Below, in pieces: positions 44,601-55,315 of a stretch of DNA of 64,000 bases. This DNA comes from Eopsaltria australis (Eukaryota > Chordata > Aves > Passeriformes > Petroicidae). Below the pieces are notes generated by a model. The model was not told the DNA's origin and made no database searches. It worked only from the letters and a program-made list of their open reading frames with translations. Where the stretch lies: contig JAVTVJ010000771.1 in assembly GCA_034509425.1 (NCBI GenBank), forward strand, positions 248,001 to 312,000, written 5' to 3'. Both the position numbers and the translations under genes were made by a program. Each line of letters starts with the position of its first letter. Position 1 is the stretch's first letter.

Positions 44601-44678
44601 CTGCAGCAGCCGCTGCCCCCCCGGCCCCGGCCCCGCACACAGCCACGGACTCCGAACCTCCCCAAAGACAGGCCTTGA
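35547..44678 (+). CDS. CD2: CD2, T-cell and NK-cell adhesion receptor, five exons
   Basis: Coding exons are 35547-35607, 38387-38683, 41058-41300, 42786-42905 and 44470-44678. All introns are phase 1 with GT-AG ends; the product is 309 residues (human CD2 has 351). The layout is signal peptide 1-20, Ig domain 1 without the canonical disulfide (21-119; W50, NGTL, ED-S-G-N-Y), Ig domain 2 (120-200; C131, C140, C182 and C199), a transmembrane helix at about 206-229 and a basic then Pro-rich tail. The domain-2 end (FKCVAKNQVSEK...KCP) and the membrane exon (MDFYLILSIAGGAV, then RRKKRKR) closely resemble human CD2. CD2 binds CD58 or related ligands on partner cells and costimulates T and NK cells at the synapse. 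The tail has two overlapping PxxxPR motifs (291-296 and 295-300), the type bound by CD2AP/CIN85, but no PPPGHR motif. Six N-glycosylation sequons are present. Confidence 0.93.
35608..38386 (+). other. CD2 intron 1
   Basis: Intron of 2779 bases. The first 1.5 kb is markedly AT-rich (about 35740-37090) with no repeat that I recognise; it may hold regulatory sequence. The later part contains a T-rich run at about 37668-37692. Confidence 0.6.
38387..38683 (+). CDS. CD2: CD2 exon 2: ligand-binding V-type Ig domain
   Basis: A 99-codon exon with acceptor CCCTCCACAG and donor GTGAGT. The domain keeps strand-C Trp50 and the run NGTLQIQ...KEDSGNY (81-97) of CD2 domain 1, and lacks the canonical disulfide. 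Two closely spaced cysteines (74 and 76, KCRC) are unusual for this domain. Sequons are at 32, 63, 81 and 96. Confidence 0.92.
38684..41057 (+). other. CD2 intron 2
   Basis: Intron of 2374 bases. No repeat or additional exon is recognisable. Confidence 0.7.
41058..41300 (+). CDS. CD2: CD2 exon 3: membrane-proximal C2-type Ig domain
   Basis: An 81-codon exon between TTTTCCAG and GTAAGA. It has the four cysteines of CD2 domain 2 (131, 140, 182 and 199) and W172. The stretch FKCVAKNQVSEK is among the best matches to mammalian CD2 in the window. Sequons are at 133 and 166. Confidence 0.93.
41301..42785 (+). other. CD2 intron 3
   Basis: Intron of 1485 bases. No recognisable feature is present beyond the acceptor (CCCTGAACTAG). 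Confidence 0.7.
42786..42905 (+). CDS. CD2: CD2 exon 4: transmembrane segment
   Basis: A 40-codon exon encoding the helix at about residues 206-229 and the cluster RRKKRKRR that anchors it at the inner face. The run MDFYLI...I-GG resembles the same exon in mammalian CD2. The donor is GTAAGT. Confidence 0.92.
42906..44469 (+). other. CD2 intron 4
   Basis: Intron of 1564 bases with a T/G-rich acceptor region (GTTGTTGTTGCAG). No repeat is recognised. Confidence 0.7.
44470..44678 (+). CDS. CD2: CD2 exon 5: proline-rich cytoplasmic tail and stop
   Basis: The exon runs from GAGGAG to TGA at 44676-44678 and encodes 69 residues. It is much more GC-rich than the rest of the gene, which creates long antisense frames (for example 43978-44685 minus) that are shadows. 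LPPRPRPRTQPR carries two overlapping PxxxPR motifs. The human PPPGHR repeats are not present. Confidence 0.88.
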
Positions 44679-45290
44679 GTGGCATCCTGGGAGGAGGGAT
44701 GCTGGTCTCTCTGCTCCACCATTCTCTGGGAAAAGAAAGTTTCAGACAGCCAGGAGCCCCCCTCTGCCCAGCCCTGCGTAATGCTCAGCTATGAAACGGC
44801 AGCTTTCGCCGCAGAAAATTAGAGAGAGCATCAAATGGAGACGAAGAGACACAAGGTGATGGGTATTCATCCCTGTGGACATTTTTCTTCACATTAGGAT
44901 ATGGATATGGAGCACTGAGCCTTGAAAACCTGTGTCTTTCTGTGGTTCACTTGTTTTTACTGCACCTTGTTGTCTTCGTGCTTTCTGGATTGTTTTCATC
45001 AAGAAGAAGCTAAAGCTCTACTGAGATAAAATAGACCTACAGATCTTACAGGGTTTTATCTCCTGCTACACATTAGGACAGCTCTCTGGCTTCAGCATCA
45101 AATGCATGGCCTCCTGGACCAAAAAATGTATGTAATTAAATGTATGTAATTAAATTTGTCTGAAGTTGGAAGGATTTTTGTCATATAATGCAGAGAAGAA
45201 AATATGGAAAGGACACGTGAGAGCCTTGAAGCACCTGTATGGGAAAACACAAATGGGAAAGGAATAAACTTTTCCCTTTCTCCACTGTGT
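44679..45290 (+). other. CD2 3' UTR (probable)
   Basis: About 600 bases from the stop to the first canonical AATAAA. A direct repeat of TGTATGTAATTAAA at 45127-45154 supplies two ATTAAA variants that could serve as earlier poly(A) signals. Confidence 0.55.
45263..45268 (+). terminator. Candidate CD2 polyadenylation signal
   Basis: First AATAAA after the CD2 stop, 585 bases downstream, followed by T-rich sequence. Weaker ATTAAA signals are at 45135 and 45149, and another AATAAA is at 46355. Confidence 0.5.
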
Positions 45291-46810
45291 TTAGAAAAGA
45301 AACTCCGGGCTTAAACTGCAGCAAGGGAGAGTTAGGTCAGGATTTTTTTTTTAATGAAACACTGAGAGAGATTTTGGGAGAGGTCCTCCAGTACTGGGGT
45401 TTCAAAGGGTGAATGGGACAACATTCTGTGAAGCCTCTTTATCCTGCCAAGGGCTAGGGGAAGATGCTACATGGCCTCTCCAAGGACTGTTTCAGCTCAG
45501 TTTTCTATAAAACAAACCTTTATTCTCAGCATAAGTCTGTTTGGCTATCCTGACAAATTTTTTTTGGCATAGAAGAGGTATCCTTTGGCTTGTGAAACAA
45601 AGCATTATAAAGTGCCAGCCAAGCAGGATTACTGGTGGAATTGTCTGAATTGTCATGGCTTTCCATCTCAGGGCCTCCTGCTGAAGGTGAGGGACTCTTG
45701 ATTTTGCTGGTAACACCTCAGGTATAACCAGGGGGTGGCACAGAGCTGCTGAGAGATCTGCATCCCCAAGGGAGAAGTTGGACTGCAATGACTGCACCTG
45801 CATCACCTTCCACGTGCTGGACACTCCTCTGGGCCTTGGGGATGTCCATAACTGCCTCTACAGTACAGCTGAGGAGCTGAGAGCACAGACCTGTTTTAGA
45901 GCAGGGTCTGGATGGGTGCACTGGCCCATCTGGGATAAAAGGCAGAGCAGGCAAAGGAGGAGAGAGCTGCAAGAGCTGAGGAGCAGGAGGCATCCAGCCA
46001 GCTTGCTGATGTGTCAGGCAGAAGAACACTTAACACCTCTTTCAGGCTGGCCTATCCCCCAGGGGGCCATAAAACAGCCAGGGGAGGTAAAACAGCCATG
46101 CTTTGTTTTTCCTGAGAAATCTGACAATTTTTATTTTCTAGTATAAGGGCAAGGAGGCAACTTGTCAGGAAAAGGAAGTCTCTGCCTCCTCCAGAGCTCA
46201 GTCACTTCACTTGAACTTCAACATCAGGCCCTGGGAGTGCCACTTGCTCTTGCCTTAGCTTTCTGCAGCTGATTTTCAGGCTTTTGCTATTTAAAGTTGC
46301 ATTTGGTAAATGATTAATGGTTTATTTTGTAATGCTATATTCCTGTACTGAATGAATAAAGAGGAGACTGGGTGCAGAGGATCACAGTTCACAGCTGTGC
46401 TGGTACTTCAGTATCTCACTTTGATACAAAGGAGGCAAAAAAACCATTTTGGTCCCTGAGCCACAGAAGCAGGGATGCAGGACGTGTCAGCATCCCTGGG
46501 AGGAGGTGCAGGAGTGCCAGGAGCTGGTGGGCTCAGGCTGGCGTGGGTGAACACAGCTGCTCTGTCTGTCCTGTGCTGCCAGATCTTTACTGGTGCTGCT
46601 CTGTGGTTACAGGCGTGGGGGTCCTTCCTGGGAGAGAGGGAGGGTTCCTGGGGCCTGAGAAAGGAGATTTATCCCTATTGGGTGGATTTACACCAAAACA
46701 CAGCCCTTGGCAGGCAGGCAAGAAAATACTAATTGCACAGAGTATGCCTGTGCAATGGAAAGCTCACCAGGGCAATACTTATTTTTGATTTACTCTTTTT
46801 TTTTTTAATT

Positions 46811-46902
46811 GTCACCATTGTTTTTGTGATGTCTCATGTTTGCTCCTGATGTGCTGCAATGGATGATACTTGTTCATGAGACATCACAAAAACAATGGTG
46901 AC
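46811..46902. repeat. Perfect 28-bp inverted repeat with 36-nt loop
   Basis: Positions 46811-46838 (GTCACCATTG...CTCATG) are exactly complementary in reverse to 46875-46902, with no mismatch, around a 36-nt spacer. The transcript of either strand would fold into a 92-nt hairpin. Flanking bases do not continue the pairing. Confidence 0.95.
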
Positions 46903-49845
46903 TATCAATGCTCCATGACACATTCAGAAAATATGCTGACTTATCAAGCAGGCACCAAGAAGAACTTCATTTTTCTGAATGCGTGTCATGGGGCATTCAA
47001 ATCTCAGGCTTTTATGCTGTAGTGGATGTTTCAGTTCTGGAAAATGAGCCGACATTGGGGCTGAAGACATAACAGGATGTGCTTGGCTCTGGTGGTTCTT
47101 GCTGTAACATTTCTTGGTTCTTCTTTTGTAGATGTGTCTACCACTGAGTCATGGGATGAAATGTTTTTTCCTATTCTTCTTAAGGGGGATGAGAAGAGAC
47201 GATCAGTGTGCTGAGCTTGTCCTTGTCGGTCTGCTGGGTCCTGTTGGGAGAGCTGCAGTTTCTGCTGCCTGGGAATTAGTAGGGATCAGCTTTGTTTGGT
47301 TTGTGCTCCAGAGCCAGTGCTGAAGGAATGGGAGGGAGGTGCAGCCCCATGATCAAAGCAGGTCTGTAGCTGTGCTGTGGTCCTGTAGCACTCACCAGAT
47401 GGCCAGACTGAGCAGGCACTCAAAAGAGCAATGGCTGGTTCTGCAGAAGGTACAAATCTTCTCCCCCAGCATTAATCCATGTGAAAACTGCAGCACTTGC
47501 TGCTCAAACTTGGCCTTCCTAGTAAAGTAGCCAGAACCTGCTTGTAGCTCAGCTCGGTATTAGCCAATCCAGAGGGTGTTTCTCAGGCTTCTGGCACAGG
47601 CAGTGCTGGAACCAGCTAGAGAATTTAATTTCTAAACTAAAACTCCGAGCCTGTAAAAGGTCAAGTAGGAAACCATAGCTAGCAAAAGTCTTTCTTGAGA
47701 TGTTTCCCAAAATGGTGCTATGGGGAAAAGACACTGATTTTTTTTCCTTATTCTGCAACAGATATTCAGGTGCTGATGTGGAGATAAACTCTAGGCCATC
47801 AGCTCCCTCCCCATTCTGACAGGCATTATCTCAGCTGTTCTGAAGCTTTGCAAAGGCTTAGAAGTGCTGGGTTTGTGTTTCAAACTGCAGCCCCCATGGG
47901 CAGAGAATTGCTCTTCCTTTGTGAGGAGGAGTTGCTTCCTCCCCAAGAGCAGCAGGGACACAGGTGAAGGAGCTTTCCCAAAGCATGACATGGCTGCTGC
48001 TCCCCTGGATCTTCTGGTGGAGCAGGAAGGTGTGAAAGGGAGTTGTGAGCAGAAAAGAGCAGGCACATGAGGAGCTACCTCATGCCATGATCAGCAAAGC
48101 ATCTGCCAGCAGCTGTGCAGGGCTTCCAGGCTGGCATTTAGGGGCAGAGGAGGAGGGCAGGGATCAGCTGAGCTGGCCCAGTGAATAAGCCAGGTTCTGT
48201 GCATTGGGCACAGAGCACAGCAGGGCAGGTGGAGAGGATGGGCAGGTGACAGAAATGGCTGCTTGAGAAGATGAGTTGGAGGACCAGGAAGCAGGATTTG
48301 AGTCACATAACTTTGTCACACTCTCAGGCCTGGGGTGTGGCCTCTCTTCCTGTACAGAGCTCCCATCTGAAGTGTGATTTACCTTTGGGCAAGGGCATGA
48401 GTTGCCTGCCTTGCTGGGCCTCCTGCTTCCCCCTCCTTTTTCCATCTGAGGATCAGCTGCCTTGTTCTCACCTCCTGTGACACTTCCCACCATTACTGTC
48501 TATTCTAGCTTTCCTTTCCTACAAAACACCCACTCTGGATGGTTTATTCTTCCTTTGAATGACACCTCAGGACTCCACCTATGCACATGTCAGCCTAAGG
48601 GAGGAGAGCGGCCTTCCAAGGTGTCCTCGTGGCTTCAGAGCATGGTTCCTCATGATCATGTCTACCCTGAGAAGCCCCTCATGCTGTTGGTTGCCTTTTC
48701 CAGCGCTGTCAGAAACGATTCCAGGCTCTGGAAGGAACCTCTTCTCTGCCTTCTGCCATGGAAAGTGCGCAGCCTGCGCCTACTCCCCTTTTTGAGTCTC
48801 AGTGGGCACGTGGTGAACCCTGGGCATGAAGCTCGTGGTGCTGTCAGGCCCTGCTGAGGCAGTGTTTGATCCTGCCCACCTGCCTGTCACCAGCAGTGAC
48901 CTCAGAGAGGTGCCAGCACCTTGCCTGCCTTTGGTTTTGGTGCTATTGTTCGACAGTTTCTGCCTCGGGTGCATCTGAAGCAGAGTTTTGAGATAACAGG
49001 AACAGATAACGCCACAACAGACGCGCTCATTGGTTGCGTTTCCCACACGCTTTCTCTGCCTACATAAAAACAGCTGGCAAGGGTTTCGGGTTGCTGCCTG
49101 GCCTCCTACACAAATACCTGCTTTAATTTCCAGCCCTTTTGGGAGCCAGCATGGTGCAGAGGGGTGCAAGGTGGGATGTGCTTGGTGTGGTCACTGCTGA
49201 CCGCTGAGGGGAGCAGCTCTGAACCAACACGGCCTGCAGGCAGCCCCAAACTGCATTTCTGTGTTTGCCACTCCTTGGCTCAACAGCAGTGAGATGGGGA
49301 CGGGCAGTAAGGCTGGTGCATTTGGATTTGCATTTGGACAACCAGCCCTTGTAGAGCTGCAGGAGGAAATGCCTGGCACCGCTGCTTTTAGAGTTAGGAA
49401 AACCCCTCTTCCTCTCTAAAGCCAAAGTGAGCTTTCCCATGAATAATGGCAATGAAATAAAGGCACGCTTGTTTGCCAACAAGTTCCTGTGGAAGAGTGC
49501 CCTGGTCTCCAGCTTTTCTTTCATAAAACATGCATGCACATCACATGCTTCCATGATGGGCCCTTCACAAAGCCTGCATCAGTCCCTTCCCCGTTTGGCT
49601 GGGGGCCCCAGAGCTCCCTGTGCTTCTTGGCAGGCTTTCTGGGGGATCCTGCTGGGCAGTTCCTAGAAAGAAACTCTGTGCCAGGGCACTGGGGGCTTGT
49701 CCTGCTCTGCCTCTGCTCTGCTCTTGCTCCTGACTCATCTCACAGTGACGATGTGTCCGGTCTGTCCCTCGTGACTTGCCCTGCCCTGAGCAATAGGCAC
49801 ATGGCAAACCAGGGAGAACAGGGGCAGTCTGTAGGCTTGGGATGC

Positions 49846-49950
49846 TCCTATTCCTATTCCTATTCCTATTCCTATTCCTATTCCTATTCCTATTCCTATT
49901 CCTATTCCTATTCCTATTCCTATTCCTATTCCTATTCCTATTCCTATTCC
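49846..49950 (+). repeat. (TCCTAT)n hexanucleotide microsatellite, about 17.5 units
   Basis: 105 bases of uninterrupted TCCTAT/ATTCCT units. The period of six gives open frames of Ser-Tyr or Asn-Arg dipeptides on the two strands, which are not genes. Confidence 0.97.
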
Positions 49951-50081
49951 AGCTGAGAATGGGATTTCTCCTCTTGTGTGATGAGTACTTGTAGCTATCA
50001 GTTTGTGCTGGCCTCAAAAAAACCTGCTGTTTTCCTCAATCTCTGCTTTCCTGGAGGTTTCACAGCTGTTAAAGGCACCAG

Positions 50082-50145
50082 CTGAGGGAGCTGTGTCTCC
50101 AGGAATGGCTGTACTGAGGGAGCTGTGTCTCCAGGAGTGGCTGTA
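50082..50145 (+). repeat. Tandem duplication of a 32-bp unit
   Basis: CTGAGGGAGCTGTGTCTCC and the following AGGA(A/G)TGGCTGTA occur at 50082 and again at 50114, with one base difference. Confidence 0.85.
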
Positions 50146-53100
50146 CAACACCAAGCTGTACAAACAGCAAGGGTGATTTCAAGGTCCGTGTGCTGCTGTC
50201 ACACCAGTCAGTGTAGTGACCAATTCTAGTTGTCTTCAGTGATTTCACTAGCCAGGGCCACTGTAGCAAATGGCAAAATGAGGATGTGGTTCCTGTTTGC
50301 TGGAAGGAAGTGCCGGTATCTCAAACCCAAAATTCAACCAGCAAAACCTCCAACGCTCTTCTGCTGAGCTTACGGTTTCTACAGACTCTATTTTTCTTTT
50401 AGCCATTTACAAATGACTAAGTTTAAGACAAGACAAGTGTAGCCTAAAGCTAGCCACTGCAAAAGAGGAACCAAGTAACATGGAGATTTTTAAAAAGCAC
50501 TGTCAGGAAGGAAACTTGTCTGCACAGCAAGTGACTTGTAGGAGCCTTTAGGCCCTGTAGTGGAAATTAAATACCAAGTGTTGAAGGAGTTGATCAGAAT
50601 CCAAAGTTTTCCAAAGGAAAGTGTGTTTAATAACGAAGCAGGAGTGGAAATAAATGGTGTCCCCACCCTCTTTCTTTCAGACATCTTGTCTTGCCCAGAA
50701 GTTCAGGCCACAGGTGGGCTGCCTTGTCTGATGCTGCAGAGAACAGCAAATATATCCCTGACTATTACTACCAAACTACACTCTTATCAGGTTCATTCCT
50801 GTCCTTCTCACCCCTCTTCCTTGGCACAGGTACAGTTTGGCTGGCGTCTGTTCTAGGGAAAAGAGGCTGGATATGTATGTCTCTGAATATCAGATATTAC
50901 CTGCAGTAGGCCTCTCTGCTGATGTTGGGGACATCACATCAGAAAAACTGTATTTCCCTTAAATTGGAAAATCACCAAACTGCATCTCCGAAGAGCCACA
51001 GGTGCCAGGGTTAGAGGGGATGTCAACAATGTGAGGAGAGGCATTTCAAGATGGCAACTGTGGAAGGAGTAGCTGTGAATCTCCTTTGTCTCAAAGCATC
51101 TGTGCTGGGGAAGAGCATCTGTGACAGAGCACCTTAGGCAAATGCGGGCTTTGTGTCTTATCTAGAGATGAAAAAGTGCACCAGGACCGGCGGGCACCGA
51201 AGCAGCTGTCTCAGCTGACTCAACACATGGACACACATGTCAAGCAGTAGGAATTGCTGGTGCTCTCCCCCTCCTGGAGTTTTGAAGGACATGTGCTTCT
51301 GATGAGAAATAATACAGAAGAAAGGTTTACAGGCCTAGATTGACCAGAAGGGAAGAAAAAGCTCTGCTTCCCCAAGGTGTAAAAGGAAGGTGCTGCATCC
51401 TTTTGGAAGAAAACTGCTGCAGGGAGCTGAGATGAAAGAAAGGATGCAGATGATACTTTCTCTGTGGGCCAGGTGAGGCTTAGCCCAGCTCTGCAGGCAC
51501 TGAACCTCTGTGTGCTGAGTCTTGGGATGGGCATGGCTTCCTGGGCCTGGACACTTGGCCCATGTCCCACGTGGCTGCTCTGCTCCCTCTCCCAGCTCCC
51601 AGTGTCACATGGCTGCGTGAAGAGCAAGCGGATGCTGTCGTGGGGCAGCCGTGTCTTGGAAGCAGAAACTTGTCTGCAGATGGTGAGGTGGCACCCAGCC
51701 AGGAGCCCAGGCCACGCATCTCTGTCATGGGTCTCTGGGCAGCTTTGGCAGGCTGAACACCTACCTGCTGCCTCTTTAGGGTCAGCCTTTTGGTCAGCTA
51801 CAGCCCAGAGAGGGCTGGGATGGATGCCCTACCTAAAACGTGCCTCTGGAGACATTTCCTGTGGAGAATTGTAGGCACAAAGAATGGGAATTTCATGTTA
51901 TACCCATTTAACACCCAGAGCTGTGGGTTCTGGGCTACAGGCTCTACCTTAGGTGGTGAACAACACAACTGGAGCAGGGGGACACAAGGCTGGCCTCATG
52001 CTCAAGGGGCAGCTGGGTCATTGATGCTCAGGGAGCTGCTTAGACTCACTGGAGGAGAAGGGGAATTTGGGGTTGCCCATACAATGAAGACAAGAGTTTA
52101 GGGATGCAGGACCTGTTATCCAGTTTGTGGTGCACACCTCTAGGCAGGGAGGGCAGTGTACAGCACAGAACTATCTAGCAGCTCCAGAGCAATGCCCTGT
52201 CCTGCAGGATTTGGCCCAAGTGCTTTATTCAGCTGGGCTCTTGGCTGTCTCCAGGGTCAAAAAGGAGAGGCTACAGGTGCCCTGCTTGGTGCTGGTGTGA
52301 GCATGGGGTGCACAAGAACATGTTGGTGCTGTCATCTAGTGGGACCACATGAGCATAGCTCAGCCACGGTTCCGTGCCCTTCCTCCCACGCCTTTTACTC
52401 CTCCCTTGCACTAATTTGCATCCTGACTATTTGGCCTCTGAGTATTTTGTGGCCATAAAGCTTTTCCTTGAAACAGGCAGTGTGAAAGCTGTTATTGTTA
52501 CAGGCTTCATACACAGTTTATGTCAGGCTTGTTTATCACAGGCCAGGCTTAGCGAGAGCTCATCCAAACTCTTGAACTCTGATGGCCCTCACATACTTTC
52601 CCCTAGCAGAGTGTATTTTGTGAGAAGAGGTCAGCCCAATGCACAAACAGAATAACTGCCCCATCTAATTTAGATCTTGTTTTGCACTCAAGGAGACACA
52701 CACTATTGTCTGCTTGTGATCTCCACTACAATCAGTTTCAGGTTTTGGTTCCTCTTGCAGCTGCTCAGACATATTCTGACCACTTCCACAACACGTGGCA
52801 AACCTCCCTGTCTGCTGCCTTGAAATTTCCCAGAGGGTGAGTTGAGAAAACTTGTTTTCTGGAAGACAAAAAACCAATGTCAGAGACTCAGCATTTGGGA
52901 CATGTCCAAGGCTGGGTGGCAATGGAAGGGCAGAGGTGGGATCAGGCCATGCAGCTCATCTTAGGTCTTTCTTGGCCTCTAATGGCTCTGTCCTCATTCC
53001 TCACAAAGCAGAAGGAATCCTGAAACATCTGACCCTGCTAATTCTGGTGGAGGAACTGGAACGGGGACCACAGCTGAGCAAGGGGCAACAAGGAACTGAA

Positions 53101-53478
53101 AACACTCTCCCCAAATAAGCAGCACTGTCATGTTTTTGTTTTTAAAGATGCAGGGATTTCTTAACCTTATTTTAAATAGAACTGTTGAACATCCCACGTG
53201 CTATTCTTCTCTACCCTTCCTTCTTACCCTCCTTTTTTGAGAAGCACATGAATCTGCAGGTTACATCAGTGTAAATACAGTAAAGGTTTAGTTTCTGAAG
53301 GATTCCTAACTTTATTTCTCTTATTTTGTTCTGCTGTGTAAATCACTCCTTGCCCCCTGGTTAATTATTCCAGCTCATGGTGTCAGCTGTGGAGGCTGCA
53401 GAGGCTCAAGCTGATGCTGAGTAGAGGAAGGTCTTGATGGGATTCTGTTTCCACACATGGGGATGGTGTGGAGGTCCT

Positions 53479-53480
<2 letters not shown>

Positions 53481-53515
<35 letters not shown>
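53481..53515 (+). repeat. Pure A35 homopolymer
   Basis: Thirty-five uninterrupted A bases lie eight bases before the CR1 fragment. CR1 elements do not end in poly(A), so the run does not belong to that element. Confidence 0.95.
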
Positions 53516-53516
<1 letters not shown>

Positions 53517-53523
53517 CCACAAA

Positions 53524-53830
53524 TCTTCGGAATCATAGAATCATTTAGCTTGGGAAACACTTTGAAGGCCATTGAGTCCAACCATTAATCCAGCACTGCC
53601 AAATCCACCACTAAATCATGTCCAGAAGTGCCCCATCTACACATCTTTTAAATACCTCCAGGGATGGTGACTCCAGCACATCTCTGGGCAGCCTGTTCCA
53701 GTGCCTGTCCACCCTTTCGGTGAAGAAATTGTTCGTAATATCCGATCTAAACCTCCCCTGGCACAACCTGAGGCCGTTTCCTGTCACTTGTTACCTGGGG
53801 AGAAGAGCCCGACCCCCACCTGGCTCCATC
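53524..53830 (-). mobile_element. CR1 LINE 3' fragment, minus orientation
   Basis: It starts with TCATAGAATCATTTAG, the reverse complement of a CR1 3' tip, and continues with the landmarks GAGTCCAACC, CAGGGATGGTGACTCCA, CAGCCTGTTCCAGTGCCTG and GTGAAGAAATT. It is about 300 bases, 5'-truncated, and better preserved than the other CR1 pieces here. Confidence 0.9.
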
Positions 53831-54208
53831 CTCCTTTCAGGGAGTTGCAGAGAGTGAGAAGCCCCGAGGAGAAGCCCCCGCAAGGCCAGGAGAGGGCACC
53901 TGGAAACAACTGTTCTGTGCACGGCTCTGCTGCTGCTGGGCTCTTCCCTTTCCCTTTATTTTTATTTTCGCCTCCCCCTCGCCTCACCTTTTTTTCCTTC
54001 TTCCCCCCTCCCAAGCCCTGTGAGCCGTTTTCATCTTCCTGGGAACTCGCAGCTTTGTGGCATGAAAGGAGAGCACAAAGCACCGCTCTCCTGCCTGTCT
54101 CCCCTCTCCTCCTGCCCCAAATTCTCTCCCCCATATAAAACACAGGGACACATGCGAGTGTATTGTCACCACGCAGCAATTCAGGGGCCAAAACCTGATC
54201 GTCTTCCG

Positions 54209-54235
54209 CCCCCCCCCCCCCCCCCCCCCCCCCCC
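54209..54235 (+). repeat. Pure C27 homopolymer
   Basis: Twenty-seven consecutive C bases (G27 on the minus strand). The G strand can form G-quadruplexes and the C strand an i-motif. Such tracts are prone to length error in sequencing, so the exact count is uncertain. Confidence 0.9.
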
Positions 54236-54379
54236 ACGAAAAGCTCTCCCCCATAACATGCAGATTTCAGTAAAAGAGCACCTGCATTCAAACCACGGTG
54301 GCGTTTTGAGGAAAAGAGGAAAATGCCCCACCTCATTGAGCAAGAACATCAGGCTGGAAGCATCCAAGCCGGGCTTGAA

Positions 54380-54590
54380 TGTCTTTTTGAGCTGCCACTA
54401 CACCCTGGCTTTTGGAACAGGCTACCCAGGGAAGGGGTTGAGTCATCATCCCTGCAGGTGTTTAAATGACCTGTAGATGTGGAGCTTAGGGACATGATTT
54501 AGTCGTGGGTTTAGCAGTGCTGAGCTAATGGTTGGACTCGATGATCTAAGAGGTCTTTTCCAGCCTAGATGGTTCTGTGACTCTCATTCT
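54380..54590 (+). mobile_element. CR1 LINE 3' fragment, plus orientation
   Basis: Landmarks are GGAACAGGCTACCCAGGGAAG, GTGGAGCTTAGGGACATG, TTAGCAGTGCTGAGCTAATG, GGTTGGACTCGATGATC and a final TGGTTCTGTGA. It is a different subfamily from the 31-kb copy, judging by the GGGACATGATTTAGT stretch. It faces the copy at 53524-53830 about 550 bases away. Confidence 0.88.
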
Positions 54591-55282
54591 TTGTGTTAAT
54601 ACTGGTTGAATGGCGCTCCCTGAAAATCTGGGTTTTCTGAAGGCTGAAAACGCTGAGCCATCAGACTTCAAATCAAAGGTGTCAGGCTGGAGAAATATTC
54701 AGAGCCCTGCTGCACTGAGGGGTGGCTGGGAGCAGCACCAATTTAAGCCAGATTATAAAGCTCCTAGCATTTGTTTGAGTGAATTTTGACACAAGCAGTC
54801 ACATTGCAGCATCCCCACCTTGCTTCCCTTCTGGGACCAGGAGCATCCCATGGTCTTTCCCTCTCTCACGTGTGCAGAGATGGACTCTTCTCATCCCCAG
54901 TCCCCAAACATGCGCTGTTTCCTCCTCACTTCTCATGGCTGCTTGCAGATTCAGGCATGAAATCTGTACCAGCAATGGTTTTTACACACTCTGCTGCGTG
55001 GCTTTGCTGTCTACACTCACACCCTAATTACATCACTTCCCTGCAACTCCCTTCCTCAGGTGAGCACCCCCTCTTTTAGTCAATGCATGACACAATAAAC
55101 ATTTCATGCTCCACAGCTGTGCCCAGAGAGTGCACATTTAACTCACATTATGTGTACATCTTCACTTATTAAGCACAAAGGCACTGCCTGCTCTGTACTA
55201 AATTCATACTACAGACTGTGTATACAGGCACTTTTTCCATACAACTTCAAGTTATAAAAAATACTCTATTTCTTTGCACAGG

Positions 55283-55315
<33 letters not shown>
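55283..55315 (+). repeat. (CA)n dinucleotide microsatellite
   Basis: About sixteen CA units with a single interruption (ACATAC) near the start. Confidence 0.95.

Larger units (their letters stand above)
45291..53480. other. Intergenic DNA 3' of CD2
   Basis: No exon is supported. The block holds a perfect hairpin (46811), a hexanucleotide repeat (49846) and a tandem duplication (50082). In human CD2 a locus control region lies within a few kilobases 3' of the gene, so the first part of this stretch is where an equivalent would be sought; I see no sequence proof. Confidence 0.4.

Noticed and set aside
43978..44685. 235-codon minus-strand open frame
   Set aside because: It lies antisense to CD2 exon 5, whose GC-rich Pro/Arg codons keep the opposite strand open. 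The Ala/Gly-rich translation is a shadow.
49565..50017. Frames encoding repeated Ser-Tyr or Asn-Arg dipeptides
   Set aside because: These are translations of the TCCTAT microsatellite and carry no independent coding evidence.
51562..51756. Ig-like phrase (SVTWLRE) in a + strand frame
   Set aside because: Only a few residues look Ig-like. There is no following cysteine/tyrosine pattern, acceptor or partner exon.
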